Source: Microcystis viridis FACHB-1342 (GTDB lineage: Bacteria > Cyanobacteriota > Cyanobacteriia > Cyanobacteriales > Microcystaceae). From it: DNA of 64,000 nucleotides. The stretch lies in the NCBI RefSeq assembly GCF_014698335.1, contig NZ_JACJSV010000007.1, positions 32,193 through 96,192 of the forward strand, in the 5' to 3' direction. The notes beneath the pieces are model-generated. The model was not told the DNA's origin, did no database searches, and saw nothing but the letters and a program-made list of their open reading frames with translations. This document shows positions 1-8,711 of this stretch, in pieces (position 1 is the stretch's first letter; every line of letters begins with the position of its first letter). The translations under genes were made by a program, and so were the position numbers.

Positions 1-57
1 AGACTAAGGAAACTCAGTGAACCAAGAATCCCTCGCTTTTAGCGATGGGAGTGTCAA
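1..57 (+). mobile_element. Right end of an IS200/IS605-like (TnpB-type) element, partial
   Basis: The first 42 bases read as the last codons of an ORF ending ...LSEPRIPRF and a TAG stop. A small hairpin (CCCTCGCT-ttt-AGCGATGGG) follows at about 30-49, then GTGTCAA at 51-57. I recognise this arrangement, a hairpin just inside the end after a TnpB-like C-terminus, from cyanobacterial IS605-group elements; this is from memory, not a database match. In such elements the RNA overlapping the right end guides TnpB, so the bases after about 57 would be the guide. Only the edge of the element is in view. Confidence 0.5.
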
Positions 58-60
58 TTA

Positions 61-294
61 GTTCCCTTTGCTGATAATGTCCAACCGATTGCAGAACCGA
101 TTTTAATTCGCGGAAACGAAGATATAGACGCGGTTTTAAAAGCGATTCCTTGGCAATCTAGCCAAAGTGCTAAAAATACCGATATTCAGCGAGCAGAATG
201 GCACGTTTATACTCGACTGGCACGCTTAAATCAGTGTCGTTTAACTGCCAATCAAGCTATCAAACCCCAGTCGGTAGTTTGGATTTCAGATTAG
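61..294 (+). pseudogene. C-terminal stump of an unidentified protein cut by the IS end
   Basis: A reading frame without a start runs from the IS boundary to a TAG at 292-294, giving about 77 residues (VPFADNVQPIAEPILI... ending SVVWISD). It reads like genuine protein and is open right up to the element, so the simplest reading is a gene whose 5' part lies beyond the insertion. I do not recognise the family. The overlapping ATG-started frame at 198-392 uses a different register and is less protein-like. Confidence 0.4.
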
Positions 295-388
295 GTGGTA
301 CTGGTCGAGATGTGTTAATGAGAATTCGTCGCTTTATTATTGATAAATACGGGAAGTTATCTAAAATATTTGAGCTTGTTAGCTTACA

Positions 389-2578
389 TTAATTGTATTC
401 TAATTTTCCTTTGTGTTTCAGTTGCCACATCCCACCGCTACCAACCGGGGTAACTTGTGCAGGTGAAATTAAGGTAAATTTACTGGTGTTGCCGCTTTTA
501 TAGCCATCAAATAAAGCAGATACTGTAAACTTTTGAGAAGCGGCAATAGCGTGCTGTTTCGGAAAGAGTAAGTAATCGTTTCCTACTGATACGATATAAA
601 ATCCATCAGGGGACACATTAGATGTCAAAACCACAGGCTTACTAGAATTATTCCGTCTTTCTGCTCCTTTATCTTCATCCTCGACCACTTCTCCCTGTTT
701 GTGTACCCCATGAATATTAAGGATAGCATCTGGAGACTGATTATAGGAATTGATTATGTTTTGCCATTGCCAGGGAATATCTACTGTCTCAATTGCCTCT
801 TTGTTAAGCAGCTTTCTTAGTCGCTCAATCTGTTTTTTAAGTTCTCCGATATCTTGGACATTTCTCTTAACTTCTAACTCTAAATCTTCTTTATCTTGCT
901 GTAACTGGTGTACCTGATTATGTAGATTTGTAGATTGTTCCTCTAGTCTGACTTTTTCACTATTTACCGTCTGCAATCGTTGTTCTAGGTCTTGATAAGA
1001 ACTAGAAAGATTTTGATAGCTTTGATTTAGTTGCTGATTTCGCTTACGCAACTGTTCCACTTCTCCTGAATTGAACAGTTCAAGTTGTTCTTGGAGTTTA
1101 TCTCGTTCAATTGTTAAACGTTTAATATTTTCTTCATAGTTTTGTAGTTGATTCTCAGACTGACTTGGGTTATCGATTTGATACTGTAATTGATTACATT
1201 TATTTTTTAACTCTCTATTTTTTTCGCGATATTCTTGTAGTTGAGAATTTAAGTATTTAACTTCAGAAGTTAAATCTTGAGAATCTAAAGGTATCTGTTG
1301 AATGCGATACCATATTTGGTTTAATAATCCACTATTTTCACTAGGGTATCTCACAGACAGATTTTGTTGATTAATTTGCAATAATTTATCGAGTTTGGTA
1401 TTAAGATCACCTAGTTGCTGAAGGGAGAAATTGTCTTGAGGTGTTGAAAAATTGCGGGTCGGACGTTCTGCATAATTTTCGATTAAATCTTGAGTCGGAT
1501 CTAAGGTGTCCAGATGCTGTAAAATAACATCATGATAAATCCTTTCAAGATCGCGCTTTACTTCATCGATTTTACGCAAGGTTAATTTCAATTCTTCTTT
1601 TGATTCATTGTTTTTTAAGTATTTTTTCAACTCATTACTCATTTCTTGAAGATTAGTTTTAATAGCGACTATCTCATTCTTAAATTGTTGAATATCTGTT
1701 TCTGGTTTTCCTGTTTTCTGAAATTTGTGAATCAGAACAATCTTACCCATCCTATCCCATAAAAAAATAAAACTAATGGGAACAGAAAGTAACGCAAGAG
1801 TATTGAATAATGGCCATACCCAATTATTACGATTAATATCCTTCTTAAGTTGTTCTAATTGAATTTTTAACTTATCAGCAGTTAAAGTAGGTTGCTCTGA
1901 TAAATTATCAATTTTTAAAGTGGCGAGAGGGTTGGTTTCATTTAGAATTTGCTCTAATAGCTTTTTAGTCGCAATTCGTTGTCTTGAACCATCCTCTCCA
2001 TCAATATCTGATTGATAAATAGGCTGATTGCCAATTGTGTACTGAGATAGTTTTGTTTGGGCATCATTATATTTTTGATTATAAGTATTCTCTCGGGGAC
2101 TGAGCTTATAGCCTTCCGCTAAATCATCTAGAATTTTTCGCTCTTGAGAATCGTTTTTTAAAACAGAGTCAATTGATGAATTAAAACTATCAAAATTGAT
2201 TTTATCTTTAATTTTTTCAGTAGTTAAACTATCTTTAAATGTCTTGTAAGCATTAGCAAGTTCATCAACAATTGTTTTTGCTTGAGCATAATCTACAGGA
2301 TTTTCTACTTTTGTACCATCTTCTGTAACTTTAATATTCCCAACCAAAGTATTCAGAGCCCTGCGTTTTTCTTGCAGTGTCTTTAATTGTTGCTGTAGTG
2401 TCTTTAGATTTTCAATAGCAGGAGTCTGTTGATTATCTGTTACTGGTTGACTACTTGTTTCTGTAGGAGACGAAGAGGATTCTCCTTGAGTATTGCTAAA
2501 CAGATTACAACCACTTAACAACCCCGCAGATAATCCCGTTGCTAAATAAAGTATCAGAAATGTTTTTCTAACCCTCAT
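389..2578 (-). CDS. Coiled-coil lipoprotein with one TM segment, in the caspase/Hsp70 locus
   Basis: 729 aa. The N-terminus is a lipoprotein signal (hydrophobic stretch, lipobox LLSGC, Cys24), followed by a Ser/Thr-rich linker. A predicted TM segment lies near residues 253-275 (WVWPLFNTLALLSVPISF), charged helices near 290-345, and a long heptad-rich coiled coil from about 430 to 610. The last ~85 residues form a small domain (VGNDYLLFPKQ...FTLISPAQVTP...MWQLKHKGKLEY) that I recall at the C-termini of cyanobacterial multidomain proteins. It lies 13 bp downstream of the 1287-aa fusion and is probably cotranscribed. A role as membrane scaffold or partner is inference; no enzymatic motif is visible. 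Confidence 0.8.
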   Translation of the reverse strand: MRVRKTFLILYLATGLSAGLLSGCNLFSNTQGESSSSPTETSSQPVTDNQQTPAIENLKTLQQQLKTLQEKRRALNTLVGNIKVTEDGTKVENPVDYAQAKTIVDELANAYKTFKDSLTTEKIKDKINFDSFNSSIDSVLKNDSQERKILDDLAEGYKLSPRENTYNQKYNDAQTKLSQYTIGNQPIYQSDIDGEDGSRQRIATKKLLEQILNETNPLATLKIDNLSEQPTLTADKLKIQLEQLKKDINRNNWVWPLFNTLALLSVPISFIFLWDRMGKIVLIHKFQKTGKPETDIQQFKNEIVAIKTNLQEMSNELKKYLKNNESKEELKLTLRKIDEVKRDLERIYHDVILQHLDTLDPTQDLIENYAERPTRNFSTPQDNFSLQQLGDLNTKLDKLLQINQQNLSVRYPSENSGLLNQIWYRIQQIPLDSQDLTSEVKYLNSQLQEYREKNRELKNKCNQLQYQIDNPSQSENQLQNYEENIKRLTIERDKLQEQLELFNSGEVEQLRKRNQQLNQSYQNLSSSYQDLEQRLQTVNSEKVRLEEQSTNLHNQVHQLQQDKEDLELEVKRNVQDIGELKKQIERLRKLLNKEAIETVDIPWQWQNIINSYNQSPDAILNIHGVHKQGEVVEDEDKGAERRNNSSKPVVLTSNVSPDGFYIVSVGNDYLLFPKQHAIAASQKFTVSALFDGYKSGNTSKFTLISPAQVTPVGSGGMWQLKHKGKLEYN

Positions 2579-2591
2579 CGTTCCTTTCCTC

Positions 2592-5500
2592 CTATAGTCT
2601 GCTATTTAATTCTTTTAATAAGGCTTTTAACCCTAAGATAAAGGGAGGTTCAACCCTGACATCCTCTGAGTTACGACCTTCTAAATTCGTTAAATTGGAT
2701 TCTACCGAACGCTTAACCTTTGTCCAGAGACTATTGCGCCATTGCTCATCGTCATACTGTCTGAGCGGTTTAATACTGGTGATTTTTAACTCCTTAAAAG
2801 CTTGTTGAAAATCCTCTAGAAATTTCTGAAGATTGGCTAATCCTACCTCCTCATCATCTGACCCAACCAGCTTAAAGCTTTCAATTTCCTGAAATTGAGT
2901 TAAATCAAGGCGATCTTGCCAGCCAAAAGCCTTCCCATTCACCTCACAATCTTCTCCTGCGAAAATCACTTCATCATCATCTTGTAATCCCGTTAAACGA
3001 GTCACATTTTGATCTAAAACTAAGCCACAAGCGACTTCTGCTTTCGGTTTAGAACTGAGGACAGTGGGTTCTTTTTTGTTCTCAAATCCTGATGCTTTAC
3101 TGAGCAATCGGCTAAAAAGAAGAGAAGTTTCACAATCTGGACTAAATCTTCCACTTAAATCCAACCAATTAAGAATCCGAGAGCCATTTCCCCCAATATA
3201 GACTGGCGTATTCAGCTTACGAGTGTATTTTTCCTCAATGTCTAAAGCACGCAATACAAGACCGATATAGTAATACAAACCTGAAATTCCTAGTGTAGAA
3301 AGTTGTACAATCGTTTGCAGATCAGTATCGTCGTCCATCAGCGTTCGATTGCGTTCTAACCACTTGCTTCCTTCGGCCGCCAATAAGCCATCAAGTTTCA
3401 CGAAAAAGGGTTCATCCCGCAAACTACTGCTTAAATCACTTAAATCTGTATTAAATTGCTGATTAAGAAAATCAGGTCGGTTTTTCCAAAATTGGGAAAA
3501 GAGGAGTCTTCCTGCTATCTGTACCGAACATTGATGAATCAAACGATTACCAACCCAGATAGAAATATCGGACGTTCCCCCTCCCATATCAATGCAGGTG
3601 GTATAAAGGAGGTCTTTTCCTTCTTCATCGGCAAAATAATGGGCTAATGCTAAACTTTCTGCACGATAGGGGTTGCCTCTGTCTAACCATTTATGGTCAA
3701 TTCCCGTCGTTTTGCCTAAATCCTCGATAATTCGTTGCCACGTCACTTTATAGAGATTTTTGTCACTGCGAGAAAAGGCCGAGGGATAGGAAATAGACCA
3801 GTTGATCTTTTTGACATGATTTTTCGCCGCTTCAGCCGTAATTAAAAGGGCTAAATGCTTTAGAAAGGTGCGAGTATAGGCAATATTCTGAGGGTGCCAT
3901 TTAAGATCGGTTTTAATATCATCTTGAGTGGGGTCAAACGCTCTGACATCTCCCAGAATATAGACTCGTCCATCTAAAATAGGTCTTTCTTGTCCAGCAC
4001 CGCCTCTAATCGTCAGAGTTGATGATACAGGAAATGTTTCAGCTTCGCCAGACATAAAGTAGTAATATAAAATGCAAAAACGAATAATTTGAGAGACTTG
4101 GGTAACTTGGAGATGTAGGGGAGTTAAGGTTACAGGTTCTCTAATATTTTCAGTTTGGTAATAAGCAGTAGTAAAGGATGTACCATAATCAACGCCCACT
4201 GTCCATGTTTTATTGGGATTTTGATCTCCCACGTTAGGCGGCGTTTTCAACACAATTAACCCTTGAGAAATCCCTATTTCATCCTGACAAAGAATATAAT
4301 CGGGAAAACTATCTAAACGAGTAATTTGGAAGTCTTTAAGATCAAGGGGATGAATTTCTCTTGCTTCAGGAAAAACGGCTCGAAAGATTTTATTTTGTTT
4401 GGTCGCTTCGGTGCGGTTGTCGAAATATAGCGCATAATACGCTTTCCAGTTCGGGGCTTTAAAATTCGGCCAAATTTCTAAGAATGGTTTCGCTGTAATT
4501 GCATTGTTAACTTCAATAGGATACTCTCTGTGAATGGTAAAGTCTCCCCCAGATAAGGGTAAAGTTAAAGATACTCTGACGGCTGATTGGTTGCCAATGG
4601 TCGTCGGATTAAAAGCAAGGCGTTTAATGAGTTCTTCTGGGCTAAAATAATCAAGTATTTTAGGCTTTAGGGGTAATAAAGGCGTTAAAATACGTTTCTG
4701 CTCGTCAACTATTATTCCTTCAGGAAGTAACGCCCCCGGTAATTGTCCTTCTCCTTCTAAATAGTAGAAAGTTTTTGCGAAAATATCTTCTTCACTAATG
4801 TGATGCAAATTTGTCTTGGATTTTGCGTCAGTCCCCACAATCCCTACTTCACTTGGTATTAAAATACCTATTTTCTCTTTTAATATTCGTAAAAGACGAA
4901 TACAAGTCATATCTCCTTTAAATGTATGGGTAATGGTCGCTTCGCCGTTATCTTTAATATATTTACGAATAATAGAAAATCCGCGTCCTATTCCTTCCAG
5001 TACCAGTAATCTTGACAAATACATAGAAAGTGCTTCATCAACTGGCACAGACAATGTATGATCTTCATATATCAGTTGTTCCCATGAAATCGAATCAGGA
5101 AAATTACCCGGACTATGGACTTCTAAAGCTTGTGGTGTTAGCTTCACTGTAATATTTCCTGATTTATTATAATCTCTATGAGTAATGGCATTTGATATTA
5201 ATTCTCTGACAACTACAAGGTCAATTTCATCGGTTTCTTGTCTAAGTCCTTTTTGATCTATGTAAGATATTTTCTCTATTTTTTGAGTCACTCGTTCCAT
5301 TAATTGTTTAAATTGATAAGGTAGAGAGCCACAAATCTCTTCTCTTTGGAATTGTGGGCTATCAAGTTGTCCAAACACGAAAATTGATCTAGCTGTGGAA
5401 AAAATTTTATCTGGATATTTATGGAAGCACAATACGGCTGATTTGTGTAGTTTCCGTTGTCCTAAATAATCAATAGGTGAATATAAACTTAGAAAATCTA

Positions 5501-6455
5501 AAATGTCTTCCCTGTTCTTTCCTTTCCACAACTCATTAGGATAAACTCTTTGAGCATATTCTATAATTGAATCCCAATCTAACTCCTCTATTCTGGCTTC
5601 TATACAGGGATGACGACTAGGAACAGTTTTTTCATATAATAATCTTAGGTCTTCTTGAGAAGAGATAATCTTAATCTTGGAATTATGTACTATATTATTA
5701 TCAATTTCTTGTAAACCACTTTTATTTTTAGCAATCCAAATATCTTGATTAGCTCCGTTGATCGTAAAAATAGGTTTCTGAGGATAACTTTTATAAATTT
5801 TATTTGTTTCTAGCTGTTTTTGTATATATCCAATAACATCAGAAATACTAATTAAACTATTGGGAGTAGCTTGACCATCTAACCCCCCTTCTATCGCTTG
5901 ACATAACAAATGGGTGAAGACGCTAGATGAACTGTCTGCCAATTCATAGCTCTTCTGACTTTCTTGACAAGAGGCAATAATAGCAATACCTTTGGGTAAT
6001 TCTAGTTCTAGATTTTCCAAGGGATTAAATTCGTTTTTTTTAGTCCCTATTTCACTTAAGATTTTGCCACTATGACAAGCATCAATAATAATGATAGCAC
6101 GCTCAATTCCTGATGCTCTTAGCTGATTTATAAGATTTTTAAAAGGGTAATAACTATCTTCATCTAAGCCCAGTTTAATACAATATTGCTGATTTTTGAC
6201 AATTCCATGTCCGGAGAAATAGAACAATAATTGATCGCTAGAATTCAATTTTTTGAGAATTTCTTTTAGTTCTTTTAAAAAGGAAAATTCGTTCTCACAA
6301 TTGTGAAGAGGCGGATAAATAGGCTCGCATCTTCCAAGATTAGGATCGGTTAACAAAGTCCACAAACGAGATGAATCACGGTTGCCAGCCTGCAATTCAT
6401 CCCCTGTCCGTGCATTAACAACAAATGCTATTCTTTTCCCTGTTGTTTCGTTCAT
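2592..6455 (-). CDS. Caspase-like / HATPase (RecG-Schlafen type) / Hsp70-actin-like fusion protein
   Basis: 1287 aa with three recognisable modules. (1) Residues ~5-240: C14 caspase/metacaspase-like protease, with His83 in FYFSGHG and Cys127 in IDACHSG forming the expected dyad. (2) Residues ~280-525: the region C-terminal to AlbA_2 in RecG-like/Schlafen-type proteins, with an HATPase_c_4-type motif (RELISNAITHRDY, Asn422; ALEVHSPGNFPD; LEGIGRGF). (3) Residues ~750-1287: Hsp70/actin-fold ATPase, with phosphate-1 (VGVDYGTSFTTAY), phosphate-2 (CIDMGGGTSDISI) and adenosine-like (YIGGNGSRI) motifs. The ~525-750 linker is unassigned. ATG start, 3 bp after the upstream small TM gene. A regulated protease in conflict or stress signalling is plausible; substrate and trigger are unknown. 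Confidence 0.85.
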   Translation of the reverse strand: MNETTGKRIAFVVNARTGDELQAGNRDSSRLWTLLTDPNLGRCEPIYPPLHNCENEFSFLKELKEILKKLNSSDQLLFYFSGHGIVKNQQYCIKLGLDEDSYYPFKNLINQLRASGIERAIIIIDACHSGKILSEIGTKKNEFNPLENLELELPKGIAIIASCQESQKSYELADSSSSVFTHLLCQAIEGGLDGQATPNSLISISDVIGYIQKQLETNKIYKSYPQKPIFTINGANQDIWIAKNKSGLQEIDNNIVHNSKIKIISSQEDLRLLYEKTVPSRHPCIEARIEELDWDSIIEYAQRVYPNELWKGKNREDILDFLSLYSPIDYLGQRKLHKSAVLCFHKYPDKIFSTARSIFVFGQLDSPQFQREEICGSLPYQFKQLMERVTQKIEKISYIDQKGLRQETDEIDLVVVRELISNAITHRDYNKSGNITVKLTPQALEVHSPGNFPDSISWEQLIYEDHTLSVPVDEALSMYLSRLLVLEGIGRGFSIIRKYIKDNGEATITHTFKGDMTCIRLLRILKEKIGILIPSEVGIVGTDAKSKTNLHHISEEDIFAKTFYYLEGEGQLPGALLPEGIIVDEQKRILTPLLPLKPKILDYFSPEELIKRLAFNPTTIGNQSAVRVSLTLPLSGGDFTIHREYPIEVNNAITAKPFLEIWPNFKAPNWKAYYALYFDNRTEATKQNKIFRAVFPEAREIHPLDLKDFQITRLDSFPDYILCQDEIGISQGLIVLKTPPNVGDQNPNKTWTVGVDYGTSFTTAYYQTENIREPVTLTPLHLQVTQVSQIIRFCILYYYFMSGEAETFPVSSTLTIRGGAGQERPILDGRVYILGDVRAFDPTQDDIKTDLKWHPQNIAYTRTFLKHLALLITAEAAKNHVKKINWSISYPSAFSRSDKNLYKVTWQRIIEDLGKTTGIDHKWLDRGNPYRAESLALAHYFADEEGKDLLYTTCIDMGGGTSDISIWVGNRLIHQCSVQIAGRLLFSQFWKNRPDFLNQQFNTDLSDLSSSLRDEPFFVKLDGLLAAEGSKWLERNRTLMDDDTDLQTIVQLSTLGISGLYYYIGLVLRALDIEEKYTRKLNTPVYIGGNGSRILNWLDLSGRFSPDCETSLLFSRLLSKASGFENKKEPTVLSSKPKAEVACGLVLDQNVTRLTGLQDDDEVIFAGEDCEVNGKAFGWQDRLDLTQFQEIESFKLVGSDDEEVGLANLQKFLEDFQQAFKELKITSIKPLRQYDDEQWRNSLWTKVKRSVESNLTNLEGRNSEDVRVEPPFILGLKALLKELNSRL

Positions 6456-6458
6456 GAT

Positions 6459-6884
6459 TTATTGTTTATAAATGTTGACCAAAATATTTGATTCTGTTGA
6501 GCTAGACTGAAGTTGAGCAATTGTAGTTTGAATATTTTCAATTTGTTGCGGAGAAATATTTTCAATGGTATAAGTTTGAGTTCCAATTGTCATTGAAACA
6601 GAGTATCTGGGTTTTTGAGATTGCCAGTATGCTAAAACTGAAATAAAAGTTCCGACAGCAGATAAGGCTAAACTAGCAATGGCTATTCCTATCGTTAATC
6701 CGCCATCCTTCACCTTAGATAAAGATTCAAGTTTTTCTTGTTTTACGGTTAAGTTACACTCTTTTTCAATTAGCATAGCAAGGTATTCTAATTCATAAGA
6801 GTCTTCCGATGTAACCTCGTGTTGTAAATTTATGTTAATGTTCATAACTGTTTGTTCATTATTACTAGACTTATTATAATCCAA
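6459..6884 (-). CDS. Small single-TM protein upstream of the caspase fusion
   Basis: 141 aa. The N-terminal ~50 residues are acidic and helical (HEVTSEDSYELEYLAMLIEK), the middle has one clear TM helix (GLTIGIAIASLALSAVGTFI, roughly residues 66-87), and the C-terminal ~55 residues form a short soluble segment rich in Ile, Thr and Gln. It is the first gene of the minus-strand set, 3 bp before the 1287-aa fusion, so translational coupling is likely. I do not recognise the family. The N-terminal helix could be a protein-interaction domain that ties the caspase fusion to the membrane, but that is inference. Confidence 0.7.
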   Translation of the reverse strand: MDYNKSSNNEQTVMNININLQHEVTSEDSYELEYLAMLIEKECNLTVKQEKLESLSKVKDGGLTIGIAIASLALSAVGTFISVLAYWQSQKPRYSVSMTIGTQTYTIENISPQQIENIQTTIAQLQSSSTESNILVNIYKQ

Positions 6885-7021
6885 CTAATGGCAGACAGGA
6901 ACAGTATCGATTACAATATAAAACCACTAAAACATAAATCAAGTTTTTCTGTGCTAAATTTATGTTATAAAATCCTGACAAACCAGAAAAAATCATCATT
7001 CAAATTGATGGTACGCCGTCT

Positions 7022-8275
7022 ATGAAAGGGTTTGTCAGCGATCGCAATAGTCGCTACATTAGAACCCTAAGATTATTAAGAAGTGCGACAAATACAGCTT
7101 TTCCCGTCACTCCATCTCCTACCTTTTATGTTTTTGGGACTCAGCGACTCAAGGAGCCGATCAATCATCAATCAGCTGAAACTGCCTGGTTTTATAGTGG
7201 GGGAAGACCTGAATTAAGAGATGCGGCCACTCATAAAATTATCGCACCCCAAAAGACTGATCCGCCCAATTCTCTCTATGTAATTGTCACAGATTTATAT
7301 CAAGAAAAAGCTCAATGGGAAGACTTAGTAGCACAGCTCAAAGATCATTATCTCCTGAAGGATGACGCCGTCGGTATTATCGCAGTCAAAAGTGAATTTT
7401 TGGGGGATATTTATGATGTCGGATTAGATAATATTCGTTATCCCAGTGTTAAAACAAATCATCCCTTTTATATCTTAGTGTTAGGTCGCTATTCTCAGGT
7501 TAAACAATATTTCGATAAAATCAAATCGGAAAGTCAAAATACAGGACTTGATTTTCCTGCTGAAAATTTTGTTATTTTCTCCACTCAAATTTTTGAAAAA
7601 CCTGCTTTACTGCAAATTAATGACAATGAACAACCTACCCCTTCATCTTCTTCTCCGACATCAGATAATCCTCAGAAATCAGGAATTAGACGAGTAGAAG
7701 TGATTAATGATGGTAGAATAGTGATCAAAAAAGTGGAGAATCCTCAAAATGTAGAACGACTTATTATTCCTAGTCAAACGAGCAATGATAGTCCAAAAGA
7801 AACTTCTTTAAAATATAGACTTAACTATAATCCTCTGCCCTATACTTTGCCTCTAGGGAATTCTGCTAGTTATCAACTCAATGGTGATAGTGACTTTAAT
7901 AACAACACAGAAGAATTTAAAAAATTAGATCCCCAAAGTTCACTGATTCCCCTTCAACTAACGAATTGGCAATCTACGAATAGTCAATTAGAATTTAATG
8001 CTTTAATAAATCTTGACAATAATCCTCAAGGAATTGGCGTTTATCGCTTAATTTTTGATGTGTTTCCCGAAAAAATTTCTGGCTCATCAAGACCATATCA
8101 AGCCCCGTCTTGGTGGAAAGATTGGAGTTTTGGCGAAAACGAAATTTTTGCAGGAGATAGAACTTACAATTTACAACCCTTTTTATATAATCTAGGAGAT
8201 ACGACTTTTAGAATTATTGAAAATAAGCCAAATGTTGCTCTTGGCCGTCTTTGCTTTATTATCCACAAAAAGTAG
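7022..8275 (+). CDS. vWA-like protein with damaged or mis-started 5' end
   Basis: 417 aa from the first in-frame ATG. The frame is open back to 6971 and the upstream codons spell KIIIQIDGTPS directly before the ATG (MKGFV). Read together, DGTPSMKGF is a DxSxS-like metal-site (MIDAS) motif of von Willebrand A domains, so the biological start must lie upstream, yet a TAA at 6968-6970 closes the frame and no ATG, GTG or TTG precedes. Either a rare ATT/ATC start is used or the 5' end was lost. Residues ~1-200 resemble a vWA Rossmann domain (YVIVTDLYQ), a polar linker follows, and the last ~150 residues look like a separate beta-rich domain. Divergent from the caspase locus and probably functionally linked. 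Confidence 0.6.
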   Translation: MKGFVSDRNSRYIRTLRLLRSATNTAFPVTPSPTFYVFGTQRLKEPINHQSAETAWFYSGGRPELRDAATHKIIAPQKTDPPNSLYVIVTDLYQEKAQWEDLVAQLKDHYLLKDDAVGIIAVKSEFLGDIYDVGLDNIRYPSVKTNHPFYILVLGRYSQVKQYFDKIKSESQNTGLDFPAENFVIFSTQIFEKPALLQINDNEQPTPSSSSPTSDNPQKSGIRRVEVINDGRIVIKKVENPQNVERLIIPSQTSNDSPKETSLKYRLNYNPLPYTLPLGNSASYQLNGDSDFNNNTEEFKKLDPQSSLIPLQLTNWQSTNSQLEFNALINLDNNPQGIGVYRLIFDVFPEKISGSSRPYQAPSWWKDWSFGENEIFAGDRTYNLQPFLYNLGDTTFRIIENKPNVALGRLCFIIHKK

Positions 8276-8711
8276 GGGTTTGTCAATCAATCAAAACACG
8301 GGAGCATCGAGAGCATCCCATTTATGTAAAAATATAAGAGAGAACACCAAAAATAAGTGATTAAATTTATTCAATAGGACAAGCAGACATAACGAATTTA
8401 TCTTCATTATCGCCTCTAAGAAGGAATTAAGGAAGAGATTTAGACAATTTATTCAACTGTAAGCGATTAAATAGCCAGTTGACCATTAGACACCTCCATA
8501 ATATTATTTTAAGACTGAAAATGTTTCCAGCAAAGGAGTTGGGCTAAATAAAAATTATTTTATTTGCCCCATAGTTTTTTTATAAAATTAAATTAGCAAT
8601 GAAAGACATACATTTCAGTCGTTGCACTATTTTGTTAGTACACAGCATAAAAGCAAGCTGTGATTGGTTTGTCACTCTTGGAGATATCTACTGATTAGGT
8701 ATCTCGAATAA
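8276..8711. other. 436-bp gap without a recognisable gene; contains an A/T-rich hairpin
   Basis: No credible ORF is present on either strand. At about 8530-8566 an inverted repeat (GGGCTAAATAAAA ... ATTTTATTTGCCCC) could form a strong stem and may be a terminator or a small repeat. The gap lies where the N-terminal, TM-bearing part of the adjacent OmpA-like protein would be expected, so it may mark a deletion or replacement. Confidence 0.45.

Noticed and set aside
198..392. 64-aa plus-strand ORF
   Set aside because: It overlaps a more protein-like frame (61-294) in another register and only becomes reading-like by chance after 280.
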